From: Citreicoccus inhibens
GTDB lineage: Bacteria > Myxococcota > Myxococcia > Myxococcales > Myxococcaceae
Assembly (NCBI RefSeq): GCF_019039035.1
Contig: NZ_JAHNZT010000007.1
Span: 124,001 to 188,000, forward strand
DNA length: 64,000 bases
Direction: 5' to 3'
Shown: positions 1 to 8,620 of the stretch, piece by piece
Numbering within the stretch: position 1 is the first letter of the stretch
How the letters are laid out: every line of letters starts with the position of its first letter
Notes under the pieces: generated by a model
Seen by the model: only the letters and a program-made list of their open reading frames with translations
Databases searched by the model: none
Told to the model about the DNA's origin: nothing
Program-made: the position numbers and the translations under genes

Positions 1-895
1 GTGGCCCACCGAGCGCGGTCGTCACCACCGGCAGCCCGGCTTGCAAGGCTTCGACGAACGCCAGCCCAAAGGGCTCCGGTCCCGTGTTGGGCTGACAGTG
101 CACCTCCGCCGCGCGCAACAGCCGAGGGACATCCGCGCGCTGTCCCAGGAAACGCACCCGAGCCCCGAGCCCCAGCGCCTCGGCCCGCGCGCGAAGCGAA
201 TCCAGGTACGCCTCTTCCTCCGGCCGCTGCGCCCCGCCAATCACCCACGCGCGCCAGCGAGGCACGTCACGCAAGTGCCCCAAGGACTCCAACAGCAGGC
301 GCTGGCCCTTCCACTCCTGCATGCGACTGGCCTGGACGATGACCACGTCCTCATCCCCCGCGCCCAACTCCGCGCGCAGCGACGCACGCGCAGCAACGGA
401 CAAGGGCTCGGCCGTGGCGGCCAACGGCGGGTAGCGCACGCGATGCGGCGCGCGCGGATACACGTTCGGCAGCGTCGCCGCCGAGTAGCGACTGTTCGAC
501 AGCGCCAGGTCGGGCTCGGTGACGCGCGCCCATCGCTCCAGCCAATGCGCACCTTGCAGCGCATCGTGCTGATAGAAGATCAGCGGCACACCCGCCGAGC
601 GCGCCACCGGGCCGAAGAGCGCCTGCGGCCACGCCGCGTGACACACCACCGCCGCGGAGCCTTCGTGCTTCAACAGCCGCATCAACTCGCGACGCGCGTT
701 CCACACGGACCAGGGCCGGCTCACCTTCACCGCGCCAAGCAGATGCACCCGGGCGCCAGCGGCGCGCAGCTCCGAGGCGATGCGCCCCTCGAAGCACAGC
801 GCGAACTCGTGCCGACGAGCCGTGTCCGCCAGCGCGACCGTGCGCAGGAAGACCTCGATCCCCCCGTAGAGGTTGCCGCTGGAGACGTGCAGCAC
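1..895 (-). CDS. GT4 family glycosyltransferase, 3' end beyond window
   Basis: This partial gene encodes a GT-B fold glycosyltransferase of the GT4 type, expected to add a sugar to a lipid-linked polysaccharide precursor at the cytoplasmic face of the inner membrane. The frame is open from codon 1 (VLHVSSGNLYGGIEVFLRTV) to the window edge. It shows the N-terminal G-G-IE-F pattern, the GT4 acceptor/donor core IVQASRMQEWKGQ, and the late PEPFGLAFVEALQAGLPVVTT motif with the E-x7-E-like donor site. The downstream end is missing because the gene runs off position 1. There is no ATG. I chose GTG at 895, but a CTG at 913-911 overlapping the upstream stop has a better placed GGGAGG ribosome site. 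It directly follows another GT4 gene and probably shares its operon. Confidence 0.85.
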   Translation of the reverse strand, partial: MLHVSSGNLYGGIEVFLRTVALADTARRHEFALCFEGRIASELRAAGARVHLLGAVKVSRPWSVWNARRELMRLLKHEGSAAVVCHAAWPQALFGPVARSAGVPLIFYQHDALQGAHWLERWARVTEPDLALSNSRYSAATLPNVYPRAPHRVRYPPLAATAEPLSVAARASLRAELGAGDEDVVIVQASRMQEWKGQRLLLESLGHLRDVPRWRAWVIGGAQRPEEEAYLDSLRARAEALGLGARVRFLGQRADVPRLLRAAEVHCQPNTGPEPFGLAFVEALQAGLPVVTTALGGP

Positions 896-909
896 ACGCG
901 GGGCCGTAC

Positions 910-2148
910 TCAGGACGCCCCTCCCGCCACACGAGGCAGAGCCCCATCGGTTGGCGCCATCACCGGCGCGGGCCGCCCCAGCGCCTCCGCGTAGAACACC
1001 AGACTGCGAGAGGCCATCACGTCGTGCCGGAACTCCGCCACCGCGCGCTTCCTCGCGGCGTGTCCCAATCGCTCTGCCAAACCCGGCTCCTCCAGCAGTC
1101 GCCGCGCCGCCAACGCCAGCGCCAACACATCCCCCACCGGCACCGTCAGCCCCGTCAGGCCATCTTGACTCACCCAGGGCACACCCGAGTGCGGGATGGC
1201 GGTGTTGATCACCGGCAGCCCGCTGGCCATCGCCTCCACTTGCGACAAGCCATACGCCTCGCTGCGCGCGTTGCTCGGGAACCACAAGGCCGTGGCCGCG
1301 CGATAGGCACCGCGCAGCGCATCCGGAGACAAGTACCCCGCCCACGTCACGCGCGACGCAATGCCCAGGGCCCGAGCGCGCTCGCGGCCGGACTCCGCCA
1401 ACGGCCCCTCACCCACCACCAGCAACCGCCCTGGAACGCGCGTCAGCGCCTCCAACGCGGTGAACAAGCCCTTGTAGTAGACGAGCCGACCCACCATCAG
1501 CCACAGCGGTCCACCCTGCGCCCACTCGCGAGCCTCCGCGTCGAGCACCGCCTGCGACGGTTCCAGAAAGGGCGCCACGTCGATGCCCAGCGGCAGCGCC
1601 CGCACCTTGCGGTGGAACATCCGCAGGAGCGGCGAGCCTTGGACATACGCCTCGCTGGTGGCGAACACGCGGCGCGCCCGCGCATAGGCAATCGCCTCGA
1701 AGGGCCGGAAGAGCGCGCCCGCGATGCGCTGACGGATGACATCACTGTGATGCGTGATGAAGAGCGGCGGCAATCGAGGCAGCGCGTCCAACGCGAGCGT
1801 GAGCGTGGGATTCGGCGTGTGCAGGTGCAGCACATCCACGCCGCGAGACAGGGCACGGCGCAGCACCCGCGGCAGGTCCGCCATCACATCCATGCGCGCC
1901 ACGGACGCCTGCCGCCCCAGCCGAATCACGCGCACCAGCCCGTCCCACTCCTCGCGCGTCGCGCTGCGGCCTCGGAACTCGTGGCTCGTGTCCCCTTCAT
2001 CCGCCGAGTGGTTGGCGACGAGCACCTCCACCTGGGCGCCGAGCGCGGCCTGCTCTCGCGCCAGCGTCTGGACATGCCCCTCCATGCCACCCGACGCGGG
2101 CGGATAGAACTTGCCCAGGTGCAGCACCCGCAGGCCGGCCGCCGTCAC
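910..2148 (-). CDS. GT4 family glycosyltransferase
   Basis: This 412-residue protein is a GT-B glycosyltransferase, probably transferring a hexose during extracellular or capsular polysaccharide synthesis. Near the N-terminus is LRVLHLGKFYPPASGGMEGH, the typical GT4 nucleotide-fold start with the G-G-M-E glycine loop. The C-terminal half has LMVGRLVYYKG and the donor-binding motif SEAYGLSQVEAMASGLPVI around residue 310. The GTG start overlaps the stop of the upstream BY-kinase gene by 4 bases (GTGA), so translational coupling is likely. A longer open frame upstream has the composition of a shadow of the kinase gene and was rejected. Substrate cannot be told from sequence. Confidence 0.9.
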   Translation of the reverse strand: MTAAGLRVLHLGKFYPPASGGMEGHVQTLAREQAALGAQVEVLVANHSADEGDTSHEFRGRSATREEWDGLVRVIRLGRQASVARMDVMADLPRVLRRALSRGVDVLHLHTPNPTLTLALDALPRLPPLFITHHSDVIRQRIAGALFRPFEAIAYARARRVFATSEAYVQGSPLLRMFHRKVRALPLGIDVAPFLEPSQAVLDAEAREWAQGGPLWLMVGRLVYYKGLFTALEALTRVPGRLLVVGEGPLAESGRERARALGIASRVTWAGYLSPDALRGAYRAATALWFPSNARSEAYGLSQVEAMASGLPVINTAIPHSGVPWVSQDGLTGLTVPVGDVLALALAARRLLEEPGLAERLGHAARKRAVAEFRHDVMASRSLVFYAEALGRPAPVMAPTDGALPRVAGGAS

Positions 2149-4337
2149 GAGTGCGCCACCCCATCCTTGGACTCGTCCGCGTACTGGCCATAACCCTGAT
2201 AGGCCATGTACGCGTCGTTGTAGCGCTGGGCGCGCAGGTCCACGTCGTTGAGGATGGCCCCGTACATGCGCGCCTGCACATCCGCCAGCGAGCGCAGCGC
2301 GCGCCGCGCGGACTCGCGGTTCGTGCGGCCGGCCTTCAGCACCAGCACCACGCCATCGCTCTGCGTGGCCAGCACCGCGGCGTCCGCCACCGCATTGAGC
2401 GGCGGGCTGTCCAGGATGATGCGGTCGAACCGCTCCGAGGCCGCGCGCAGGAGGTCCGCGAACGCCCGCGTGTGGAGCAGCTCCGCCGGATTGGGCGGCA
2501 GCGGGCCACACGGCAGCACGAAGAGGTTGGGCACCTCGGTGCTCTTCACCGCCGCCTCCAGCGAGCCCTCCCCCACCACGAGCGAGCTGATGCCCATCTC
2601 GTTGGGCACGCCAAACGCGCGGTGCAGCCGAGGCCGCCGCATGTCCGTGTCCAGCAGCAGCACGCGGTTGCCGCTCTGGGCCATGGCCACGCCCAGGTTG
2701 ATGCACGTGGTGGACTTGCCCTCCTGCGGCCCGCTGGAGGTGATGACCATCGTCTTGAAGGGCTTGTCCGGCGACATGAACAGGAGGTTCGTCCGGATGG
2801 CGCGGCAGCACTCCGCCACCGAGGACTTCGGCTCGCGGTGCACGTACAGGTCGCGCTCCTTGGGCTGCCTGCCTCCCTCGATGCGCGGCACCACGCCCAG
2901 GAACGCGAGCCCCAACCGCTCCTCCACGTCCGCCTGCGAGGACACGCTGTTCTCCAAGAGGTCCAGGAGCAGCGCCACGCCCAGGCCCGCCAGGAGCCCC
3001 AGCACCAACCCGACCATCAGGTTGCGCCGCACGTTGGGCCGCACCGGCGCGAAGGAGGGCCGCGCCGCGTCCAGCACGCGCACGTTGCTCGTGCGCAACA
3101 GGCCTGACAGCTCGATGTCCTTCAGGCGCTTGAGCACCAGCTCATACAGGCGCTGGTTGTTGTCTGACTCGCGCTTGAGCCGATCGAACTCGATGGACTT
3201 CTTGTTCACCACGAAGGCCTCGGCCTTCGCTGACTCCAGCAGCTTCTCCAGGTTGCGCTCCTGCGCCACCGCCTCCGCGAGCGCCGTCTCCGCCGCGCGC
3301 ACCACGTTGTTGAGGCTCTTGAGCAGGTCCTCGCGCATCACCGCCAGCTTGCGCGTGCACTCGAGGAGCTTGGGGTGCTCGGGCAGGTAGCGTTCGGTCA
3401 GCTCCGCGCACACGCCACGCTGCTCCACGTAGCGCGACTTGAGCTCCTGGATGGGGCCGTCCTTGGCGCCGGGCAGCGCCTCGGCCCACGTCTCGTCATC
3501 CCCCGCGGACTTGCGCAGCTGACGAATGGCATCCACGCGGGCCTGCTGCTCGGCGATGCGCGTGCGCACCTCGGTGAGCTTCAGGTTGTAGGTGTTGATT
3601 CGCTCGCTGACGATGCTCATCCGTGACTCCAGCGACGTGGACAACATGTCCGCGTCCTTCTTGAAGTCATAGACAGCCAGTTCGCTTGTCTTGGATTGGT
3701 GCGACAGCTCGTCGAGCCGCCCCTCCAGCCAGCTCCGCGCGTCCTCCGTCATCCGCAGCTTGAGGGCCAGATTCTCCGCCATGTACGCGGCGGCCACTTC
3801 GTTGGCCAACAGCGCCGCGCGAGGAGGGTCACCGTCCTCCACGGCGATGTTCATCACCCGCGAGTCCTTCTCCGGCAGCACGCGGATGCGGTGCTGGAGC
3901 ATGTCCACCGCGTCCGTGGCCTGCATGGCCTGCACGCGCGCCGTCTCGTTCTGGATGTGCGTAAGCCCGAGGAAGGCCGCGTCGTTGCTCAGCCCCAGCT
4001 TGTCCACCACGCGGCTGGCCACGGCGCGCGAGGTGATGATCTCACTCTGGGTGGCGTAGTATTCCTTGTTGAACCAGTAGTTGCTGCGCTCCTCCCCCAT
4101 CACTTCCTTCACCTCGCCATCCAGGATGCGGGGCGCGGTGACGTCGATGATGAGCGAGGTGCTGGCCGCGAAGACCTTGGGCTGGCGCAGCGTGTAGGCC
4201 GAGGCGACCGCCGCGACGATCGCCGCGACCCCGAGCACCACCCACTTGCGCCGCCACAGCGCACGCGCGCGCTGCACCAAGGCTGAAGGCGTCAGGCCAC
4301 CCGAGGGGGCAGCCGGTTCGAACAGGCTTCCTTCCAC
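2145..4337 (-). CDS. Wzc-type polysaccharide co-polymerase / BY-kinase
   Basis: This 730-residue inner-membrane protein combines a Wzz chain-length domain with a bacterial tyrosine kinase (BY-kinase). It should control chain length and export of a polysaccharide. A first membrane helix lies at about residues 32-50, followed by a long periplasmic coiled-coil region (200-410), and a second helix at about 438-461. The cytoplasmic kinase has Walker A (SSGPQEGKS, about 534-542), Walker A' (LLDTDMRRPR, 561-570) and Walker B (IILDSPP, 640-646). A tyrosine cluster for autophosphorylation sits near the C-terminus (Y706, Y710, Y713, Y716, Y719). I chose GTG 4337 because GGGAGAGAG precedes it by 2-3 bases and the 77 upstream codons look non-coding. 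It begins an operon with two glycosyltransferases. Confidence 0.93.
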   Translation of the reverse strand: MEGSLFEPAAPSGGLTPSALVQRARALWRRKWVVLGVAAIVAAVASAYTLRQPKVFAASTSLIIDVTAPRILDGEVKEVMGEERSNYWFNKEYYATQSEIITSRAVASRVVDKLGLSNDAAFLGLTHIQNETARVQAMQATDAVDMLQHRIRVLPEKDSRVMNIAVEDGDPPRAALLANEVAAAYMAENLALKLRMTEDARSWLEGRLDELSHQSKTSELAVYDFKKDADMLSTSLESRMSIVSERINTYNLKLTEVRTRIAEQQARVDAIRQLRKSAGDDETWAEALPGAKDGPIQELKSRYVEQRGVCAELTERYLPEHPKLLECTRKLAVMREDLLKSLNNVVRAAETALAEAVAQERNLEKLLESAKAEAFVVNKKSIEFDRLKRESDNNQRLYELVLKRLKDIELSGLLRTSNVRVLDAARPSFAPVRPNVRRNLMVGLVLGLLAGLGVALLLDLLENSVSSQADVEERLGLAFLGVVPRIEGGRQPKERDLYVHREPKSSVAECCRAIRTNLLFMSPDKPFKTMVITSSGPQEGKSTTCINLGVAMAQSGNRVLLLDTDMRRPRLHRAFGVPNEMGISSLVVGEGSLEAAVKSTEVPNLFVLPCGPLPPNPAELLHTRAFADLLRAASERFDRIILDSPPLNAVADAAVLATQSDGVVLVLKAGRTNRESARRALRSLADVQARMYGAILNDVDLRAQRYNDAYMAYQGYGQYADESKDGVAHS

Positions 4338-4545
4338 GTCTCTCTCCCGGAGCACATCTGGCGAGGCGCGCCAGCCCGGCGTCGCCGCCCCGACCTGCAC
4401 CCACACCCGCTCGAATATCCGGACCGAGCGTGCAACGTCCCCGCCGGGTTGTCCATCGTCCCGGCACTGCTTGGACGCTCCTCGTCCATTCGGCCCCACA
4501 GCCGGCTGGCGCACTCCAGGCGTGCCTGTGCTACTCACGCCCGCC

Positions 4546-5892
4546 ATGAGTCTGTCTCTCTCCGTCATTCTTCCCTACGACGCCAGCACCGCCGGGGCCG
4601 CGGCTCGATTCGCACGTGCTCTGTCTGGAAAGGCACAGGTCCTCCTCGCGGGAGACGGCCCCGTGGACGTGCCGCCTGTTCCTGGAGTCGAAGGCGTCAT
4701 CGCGCCTGGCGGAAAGGGAGCGGCCCTGCGCGCCGCGCTGCCCCGGGTGACGGGAGACGTGACGGTCGTTCAGGACCCCGACGTCGCTTACGCGCTGGAG
4801 GCCTACGACACGCTCGTGCGCCCCATCCTCGACGACACGGCGGATGGCGTCTTCGGCCGTCGGCCCGGACTGGCGCCCGAGCTGTGGGCGGATCGCGCGC
4901 TCGGCGGGGTCACGCGGTTCGTCACGGACGTGCCCCTGACGGACCCCCTCACGGGCCTGCGCGCCTTCCGCACCGAGGCGCTGCGCGCCATCCAGCTCAC
5001 CAGCGACGACGAGGCCGTCGACGCGGAGCTGGTGGTGAAGCTGGCCGCGCAGCTCTTCCGACTCACCGAGGTATCCCTGCCCCCTCTTCAGGGCACGCTG
5101 AAGCGCCCGGTGGCCACGCACCTGGCGCGGCTGCGCACGCTGATGCGCTACGCCACCGTGCGCGACGACGCGGACAATCAGCACGAGGGTTACTCCACGC
5201 TGGAGCGCATGGACGGCGCCACCCACTACAACCAGTGGTTGGGCCGCCGCTTCCGCGAGCACCTGGGCCGTCGCGTCCTCGAAATCGGCGCGGGCATCGG
5301 CACCATCACACGCGAGTTGGAGTCCGGGGCCGAGCTGCTCGTCGCGCTGGAGGTCGAGCGCTTCTACGTGGACCGGCTGAAGAACATGTTCCGCGGCAAG
5401 CCCCACGTGCGGCCCTACCTGTCCGACGTGGCGTTGGCGGACTGGGAATCGCTGAAGGCCGAGCAGTTGGACACCATCGTCCTCTCCAACGTGTTGGAGC
5501 ACATTCCAGACGACGCCGCGGCGGTACGCCGTTTCCGGCAGATCCTCGCGCCGGGGGGCCGCGTGCTCATCCTGGTGCCCGCGCTGCCCGCGCTCTTCGG
5601 CGCCATCGACGAAGCCGTGGGCCACTACCGCCGCTACACGCCGGACTCGCTGCGCGCGGTCCTGGAGGGCAATGGCTTCGAGTTGGAGAAGCTGGAGTGG
5701 ATGAACCTGGTGGGCCTGCCAGGCTGGTTCCTCAACAGCCGCATCCTGCGCCGCCGCGCGGTGCCCAAGCTCCAGCTCCGCGTGTATGACGCGCTCGCGC
5801 CCCTCTTCGCCCAGGCGGAGCGAAACGTGAAGCTGCCGGTGGGCATGAGCCTGTTCGCCGTGGCGCGCGTCACCGGAGACGCCGCGCCGTGA
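4546..5892 (+). CDS. GT2 (DPM1-like)-SAM methyltransferase fusion
   Basis: This 448-residue protein appears to be a two-domain fusion. Residues about 5-190 resemble dolichyl-phosphate-mannose-synthase-like GT2 enzymes: an SVILPYD start, GGKGAALRAALPRVTGDVTV, the VVQDPD acidic motif, and DPLTGLRAFR. Residues about 215-440 are a class I SAM methyltransferase with motif I VLEIGAGIG followed by the acidic LEVER, and a post-motif LSNVLEHIPDD. The GT2 half is short and lacks some usual motifs, so it may be degenerate. Its start lies about 210 bases from the divergent BY-kinase start. It overlaps the next gene by 4 bases. A role in a surface glycan or isoprenoid-linked sugar is inferred. Confidence 0.8.
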   Translation: MSLSLSVILPYDASTAGAAARFARALSGKAQVLLAGDGPVDVPPVPGVEGVIAPGGKGAALRAALPRVTGDVTVVQDPDVAYALEAYDTLVRPILDDTADGVFGRRPGLAPELWADRALGGVTRFVTDVPLTDPLTGLRAFRTEALRAIQLTSDDEAVDAELVVKLAAQLFRLTEVSLPPLQGTLKRPVATHLARLRTLMRYATVRDDADNQHEGYSTLERMDGATHYNQWLGRRFREHLGRRVLEIGAGIGTITRELESGAELLVALEVERFYVDRLKNMFRGKPHVRPYLSDVALADWESLKAEQLDTIVLSNVLEHIPDDAAAVRRFRQILAPGGRVLILVPALPALFGAIDEAVGHYRRYTPDSLRAVLEGNGFELEKLEWMNLVGLPGWFLNSRILRRRAVPKLQLRVYDALAPLFAQAERNVKLPVGMSLFAVARVTGDAAP

Positions 5893-7589
5893 GTGCCGCG
5901 CCCGAGCCCGTGGTCCCTGGGGCGTCCCCCGCCGCGTCTTCCGGCGCGCCCACCCCCATCGCCACGCCTCGGGCCGCTGGAATGCCGCGCACGGCATGGG
6001 CCGCCATGGCGGCGCTGTACCTGTTGCTGTTCCCCTACCATCCTGGGCTCCGCTCTCCGAACGAGCTGTGCCGGCTGTGGCAGACCCGAGCGCTCGTGGA
6101 GTACGGCACGCTCGACATCAACGGCGCGCTGCGCGACTACGGTCCGGTGGGCGACCTGTCCGTGAAGGATGGGAAGTACTACCCCTCCAAGGCGCCCTTG
6201 CTGTCCTTCGCCGCGGTGCCCGTGTACGCCGCGCTGAGGGCCGTGGGCGGTGGCTATCGCTACGCGGTTCCCGAAGTCCCCCTCGTCTTCTTCACGCGGC
6301 TGCTGCTCACGGTCCTGCCCACGCTGGGCCTGTTGTGGCTCGTGCGCCGCTTCCTGGGGGCCTACCTGTCCGCCCGCGTCGCGGATGCCGTCACGCTGAC
6401 CTACGCCCTGGGCACGCTGGCGTTCAGCTACTCGCTGCTGTTCATGAGTCATCAGACGACCGCGGTGCTGCTCTTCGCGGGCTTCTACGCGCTCTGGCGG
6501 CTCGCGCGCGGCGAGTGGCGAGAGCGGGGCTACCTGGGAGTGGGCGCCTGCGCCGGGGCCACGGTCGCGGCCGAGTACACGGGCGCGCTGGGCGTGCTCG
6601 GATTGATTCTCTACGCAGTCCTCACGCTGCTCTCCGGCGAGGGACCGTGGACCGTGCGCGCCCGACGGCTGGCGCGCGCGACGGGGCTCGCCGCGCTGGG
6701 AGCGCTGCCCTTCGTGGTGGGGCTGATGCTCTACCACCAGGCAACGTTCGGACATCCGCTGGAGACGGGCTACAAGCACCTCAATGACTCGGCCTACCAG
6801 CCGTGGCACCTGGGGGGATTCCTGGGCATCCGCACGCCGGATCCGCGCGCCTTCGCGCTGTCCTTCTTCTCCCCACTGCGGGGCCTGTTCACGCTGTCGC
6901 CGTTCCTGCTGCTCGCGCTCCCCGGGCTCGCGCTGTTGAAGCGACAGGCGCGCGAGTCCGCGTCGCTGCGTCCCCTGTTCTGGCTCACCGCCGCGCTGCT
7001 GGCGGGCTACACGTACTTCACCTCGTCCTTCTCGTATGACTCGTGGGGGTGGACCACGGGCCCCCGTCACCTCACGGGCCTGGTGCCCTTCCTCCTCTTG
7101 CCCGTGGGGCTCGTGCTGGAGCGCGTGCGAGACACCTCGCGCCCGTTCACGCGAGGCATCGCGGCCATGGCCTGCGCGACCTCCGTCCTCTTCACCGGGT
7201 TGGCCACCTTCATCAATTACATCCCCGATGATGTCTCGACGCCGCTGTTCGGGCTGGCGGAGCCGCTGCTCACCGCCGGCTACTTCCCGCCCAGCGGGCT
7301 CGGCTTCCTCGGCGTCCCGACGCAGGCGGCGGGGCTCGCGATGCTCGCGCTGCTCGTCGGCGTGGCCGTGAGCCTCTTCATCGAACTGGGGCGGACGTCC
7401 GATGCCGGACGCCGTCTCGCGCCGAGCGTCTGGCTCGCCGGGCTCATCACCCTGGGGCTCCTGGCCGGAGCGCAGGTGCTGGCCACGCGCGGGGACACCG
7501 CGGACCGCAACGCCGTGCGCTTCCTCCAGTCAGTCTGGTTGACCCCTCCCCACGGGGCTGTGTCGTTCTGGCCCCGTACGGGAGAGTGA
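5889..7589 (+). CDS. polytopic membrane protein, glycosyltransferase-39/GT-C-like
   Basis: This 566-residue integral membrane protein has a proline/alanine-rich N-terminal tail followed by roughly ten to twelve hydrophobic segments. It has the look of a GT-C glycosyltransferase or related polyprenyl-sugar-using enzyme: an early extracytoplasmic loop after the first helix contains acidic and aromatic residues (SPNELCRLWQTRALVEYG, then DINGALRDYGPVGDL), as in the PMT/ArnT-type families. No catalytic motif is decisive, so the family call is tentative. The GTG start overlaps the stop of the preceding fusion gene (GTGA), so the two are probably co-translated. A GT2-like enzyme making polyprenyl-phosphate sugar and a GT-C user of it would be a sensible pair. 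Confidence 0.65.
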   Translation: MSAAPEPVVPGASPAASSGAPTPIATPRAAGMPRTAWAAMAALYLLLFPYHPGLRSPNELCRLWQTRALVEYGTLDINGALRDYGPVGDLSVKDGKYYPSKAPLLSFAAVPVYAALRAVGGGYRYAVPEVPLVFFTRLLLTVLPTLGLLWLVRRFLGAYLSARVADAVTLTYALGTLAFSYSLLFMSHQTTAVLLFAGFYALWRLARGEWRERGYLGVGACAGATVAAEYTGALGVLGLILYAVLTLLSGEGPWTVRARRLARATGLAALGALPFVVGLMLYHQATFGHPLETGYKHLNDSAYQPWHLGGFLGIRTPDPRAFALSFFSPLRGLFTLSPFLLLALPGLALLKRQARESASLRPLFWLTAALLAGYTYFTSSFSYDSWGWTTGPRHLTGLVPFLLLPVGLVLERVRDTSRPFTRGIAAMACATSVLFTGLATFINYIPDDVSTPLFGLAEPLLTAGYFPPSGLGFLGVPTQAAGLAMLALLVGVAVSLFIELGRTSDAGRRLAPSVWLAGLITLGLLAGAQVLATRGDTADRNAVRFLQSVWLTPPHGAVSFWPRTGE

Positions 7590-7591
7590 CA

Positions 7592-7603
7592 GCCCCGCGG
7601 GGC
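7592..7603. terminator. 12-bp GC palindrome after membrane-protein gene
   Basis: GCCCCGCGGGGC starts 2 bases after the TGA of the preceding gene. It is a perfect inverted repeat without a T-tract, so it could be a weak or factor-assisted terminator separating the polysaccharide genes from pilus cluster A. Confidence 0.35.
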
Positions 7604-7610
7604 AATGCGC

Positions 7611-7627
7611 CTCGCAAAGTTTGCGCG
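7611..7627. promoter_or_regulatory. palindromic operator candidate upstream of pilus cluster A
   Basis: CTCGCAAAGTTTGCGCG contains the perfect 13-bp palindrome CGCAAA-G-TTTGCG (7613-7625). Its centre is about 165 bases upstream of pilX-A. The same element, in a fully symmetric 17-bp form, lies upstream of pilX-B at 16199-16215. Shared symmetry and shared position make a common transcription-factor site likely. The factor is unknown. Confidence 0.6.
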
Positions 7628-7721
7628 GTACGCACGGTTTGTCATCGAAAGCCGCGTCACCCCATACCCAGCCCTTAAAGACAAACACCCGCAACTGCTG
7701 CACGCGACACCTGTCTCAAAC

Positions 7722-7737
7722 AGGCCCGTGCCTTGCT
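7722..7737 (+). promoter_or_regulatory. candidate sigma-54 (-24/-12) promoter for cluster A
   Basis: AGGCCCGTGCCTTGCT has the invariant GG-N10-GC spacing (GG 7723-7724, GC 7735-7736) and a good -12 TTGCT. The -24 half matches TGGCAC at four of six positions. The start of transcription would be near 7748, giving a 5' leader of about 36 bases before pilX-A, with its GAGGAG site intact. The palindrome at 7613-7625 would then sit near -129, a usual enhancer distance. This is inferred from pattern only. Confidence 0.4.
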
Positions 7738-7783
7738 GACTCTCCAGGGCTCGCCTCCGCCCCAGCCGGCGAGGAGTCCTGCA

Positions 7784-8590
7784 ATGAACAAGCAGCTGGT
7801 GTCGAACACTCATCACCTCGCGCGTCGCGCCAGGTCAAACACACACATCCACCATCGCGCCCACCTCCAGCGCGGGTTCTCCATGCTGTTGGCGCTGGGG
7901 CTCGTGGCGCTCGTCACCACGGCGGTGATGGTGTCGCTGCGCGCCGTCAGCGCCGAGGCGAACCTCCAAGCCCATGAACGGCGCGCCCGCGAGGCGCTCT
8001 TCGCCGCCGAGGCCGGCATGGCGGAGGGACGCGTGGTGGTGCAGTCCCTGCTCGGCGCGAGCAACAACTACACGGGCGTCATCGAGGCCCTCGGCAACCT
8101 GCGCACGCCGGGCGGCGGCGCCGATGGCTACGTGAACGAGACGGCGGACGGGCTGCCCAGCGCGCCGGGCAACGAGTGGTACCAGGTCATCGGACGGACC
8201 GACTACACGATGTCACGTGGCCCCGGCGCCGCCATCGACCCGGGGGTGACGACAGCCAACGCGGAGTTGATGGGACCGACCGGCGTGGCCATCGAGGACT
8301 ACCCGGAGCCCCTGGGCGTGCACTACCGCGTGTTCCTGGTGGATGACGCGGACGAGGCGCCCACCTCCAACCGGCGCGTCGACACGAACAATCAGGTGTG
8401 GCTGGTCGCCGTGGGCGAGGTGGACACGCCCGGTGGCATGCCCTACCGCACCATCATTCGCTCCCTCGTCACCAACGAGAACAGCATCGGCTCGGGCGGC
8501 GGCTATTGCCAGAAGGGCGGCTGTGACGCCGCTCATCAAGCGGGCGGCACGGGCGTCGTGGGTGGAGCCGGCAACGTCTACGGCGGGTAG
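7784..8590 (+). CDS. pilX: PilX-like minor pilin, cluster A
   Basis: This 268-residue protein is a PilX-type minor pilin, a subunit of the complex that primes type IVa pilus assembly and sits at the pilus tip. A long basic, histidine-rich leader ends at QRG, and the mature N-terminus would be FSMLLALGLVALVTTAVM, a hydrophobic helix. Glu5 is absent (Leu instead), as is common in PilX/GspK-like tip subunits. The following AREALFAAEAGMAEGR is the conserved PilX_N region. The ATG is preceded by GAGGAG at 7771-7776. It is the first gene of cluster A and is followed by pilY1 after 30 bases. Together with pilV, pilW and fimU it makes the full set of four minor pilins. Confidence 0.88.
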   Translation: MNKQLVSNTHHLARRARSNTHIHHRAHLQRGFSMLLALGLVALVTTAVMVSLRAVSAEANLQAHERRAREALFAAEAGMAEGRVVVQSLLGASNNYTGVIEALGNLRTPGGGADGYVNETADGLPSAPGNEWYQVIGRTDYTMSRGPGAAIDPGVTTANAELMGPTGVAIEDYPEPLGVHYRVFLVDDADEAPTSNRRVDTNNQVWLVAVGEVDTPGGMPYRTIIRSLVTNENSIGSGGGYCQKGGCDAAHQAGGTGVVGGAGNVYGG

Positions 8591-8620
8591 TCGCACCGCG
8601 CATTCCTTGGGGGATTCACC

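Noticed and set aside
4531-5997. A 488-codon minus-strand open frame opposite the GT2-methyltransferase gene
   Set aside because: The plus strand has clear GT2 and SAM motifs, and the antisense product is Gln/Arg/His-rich with no recognisable fold.
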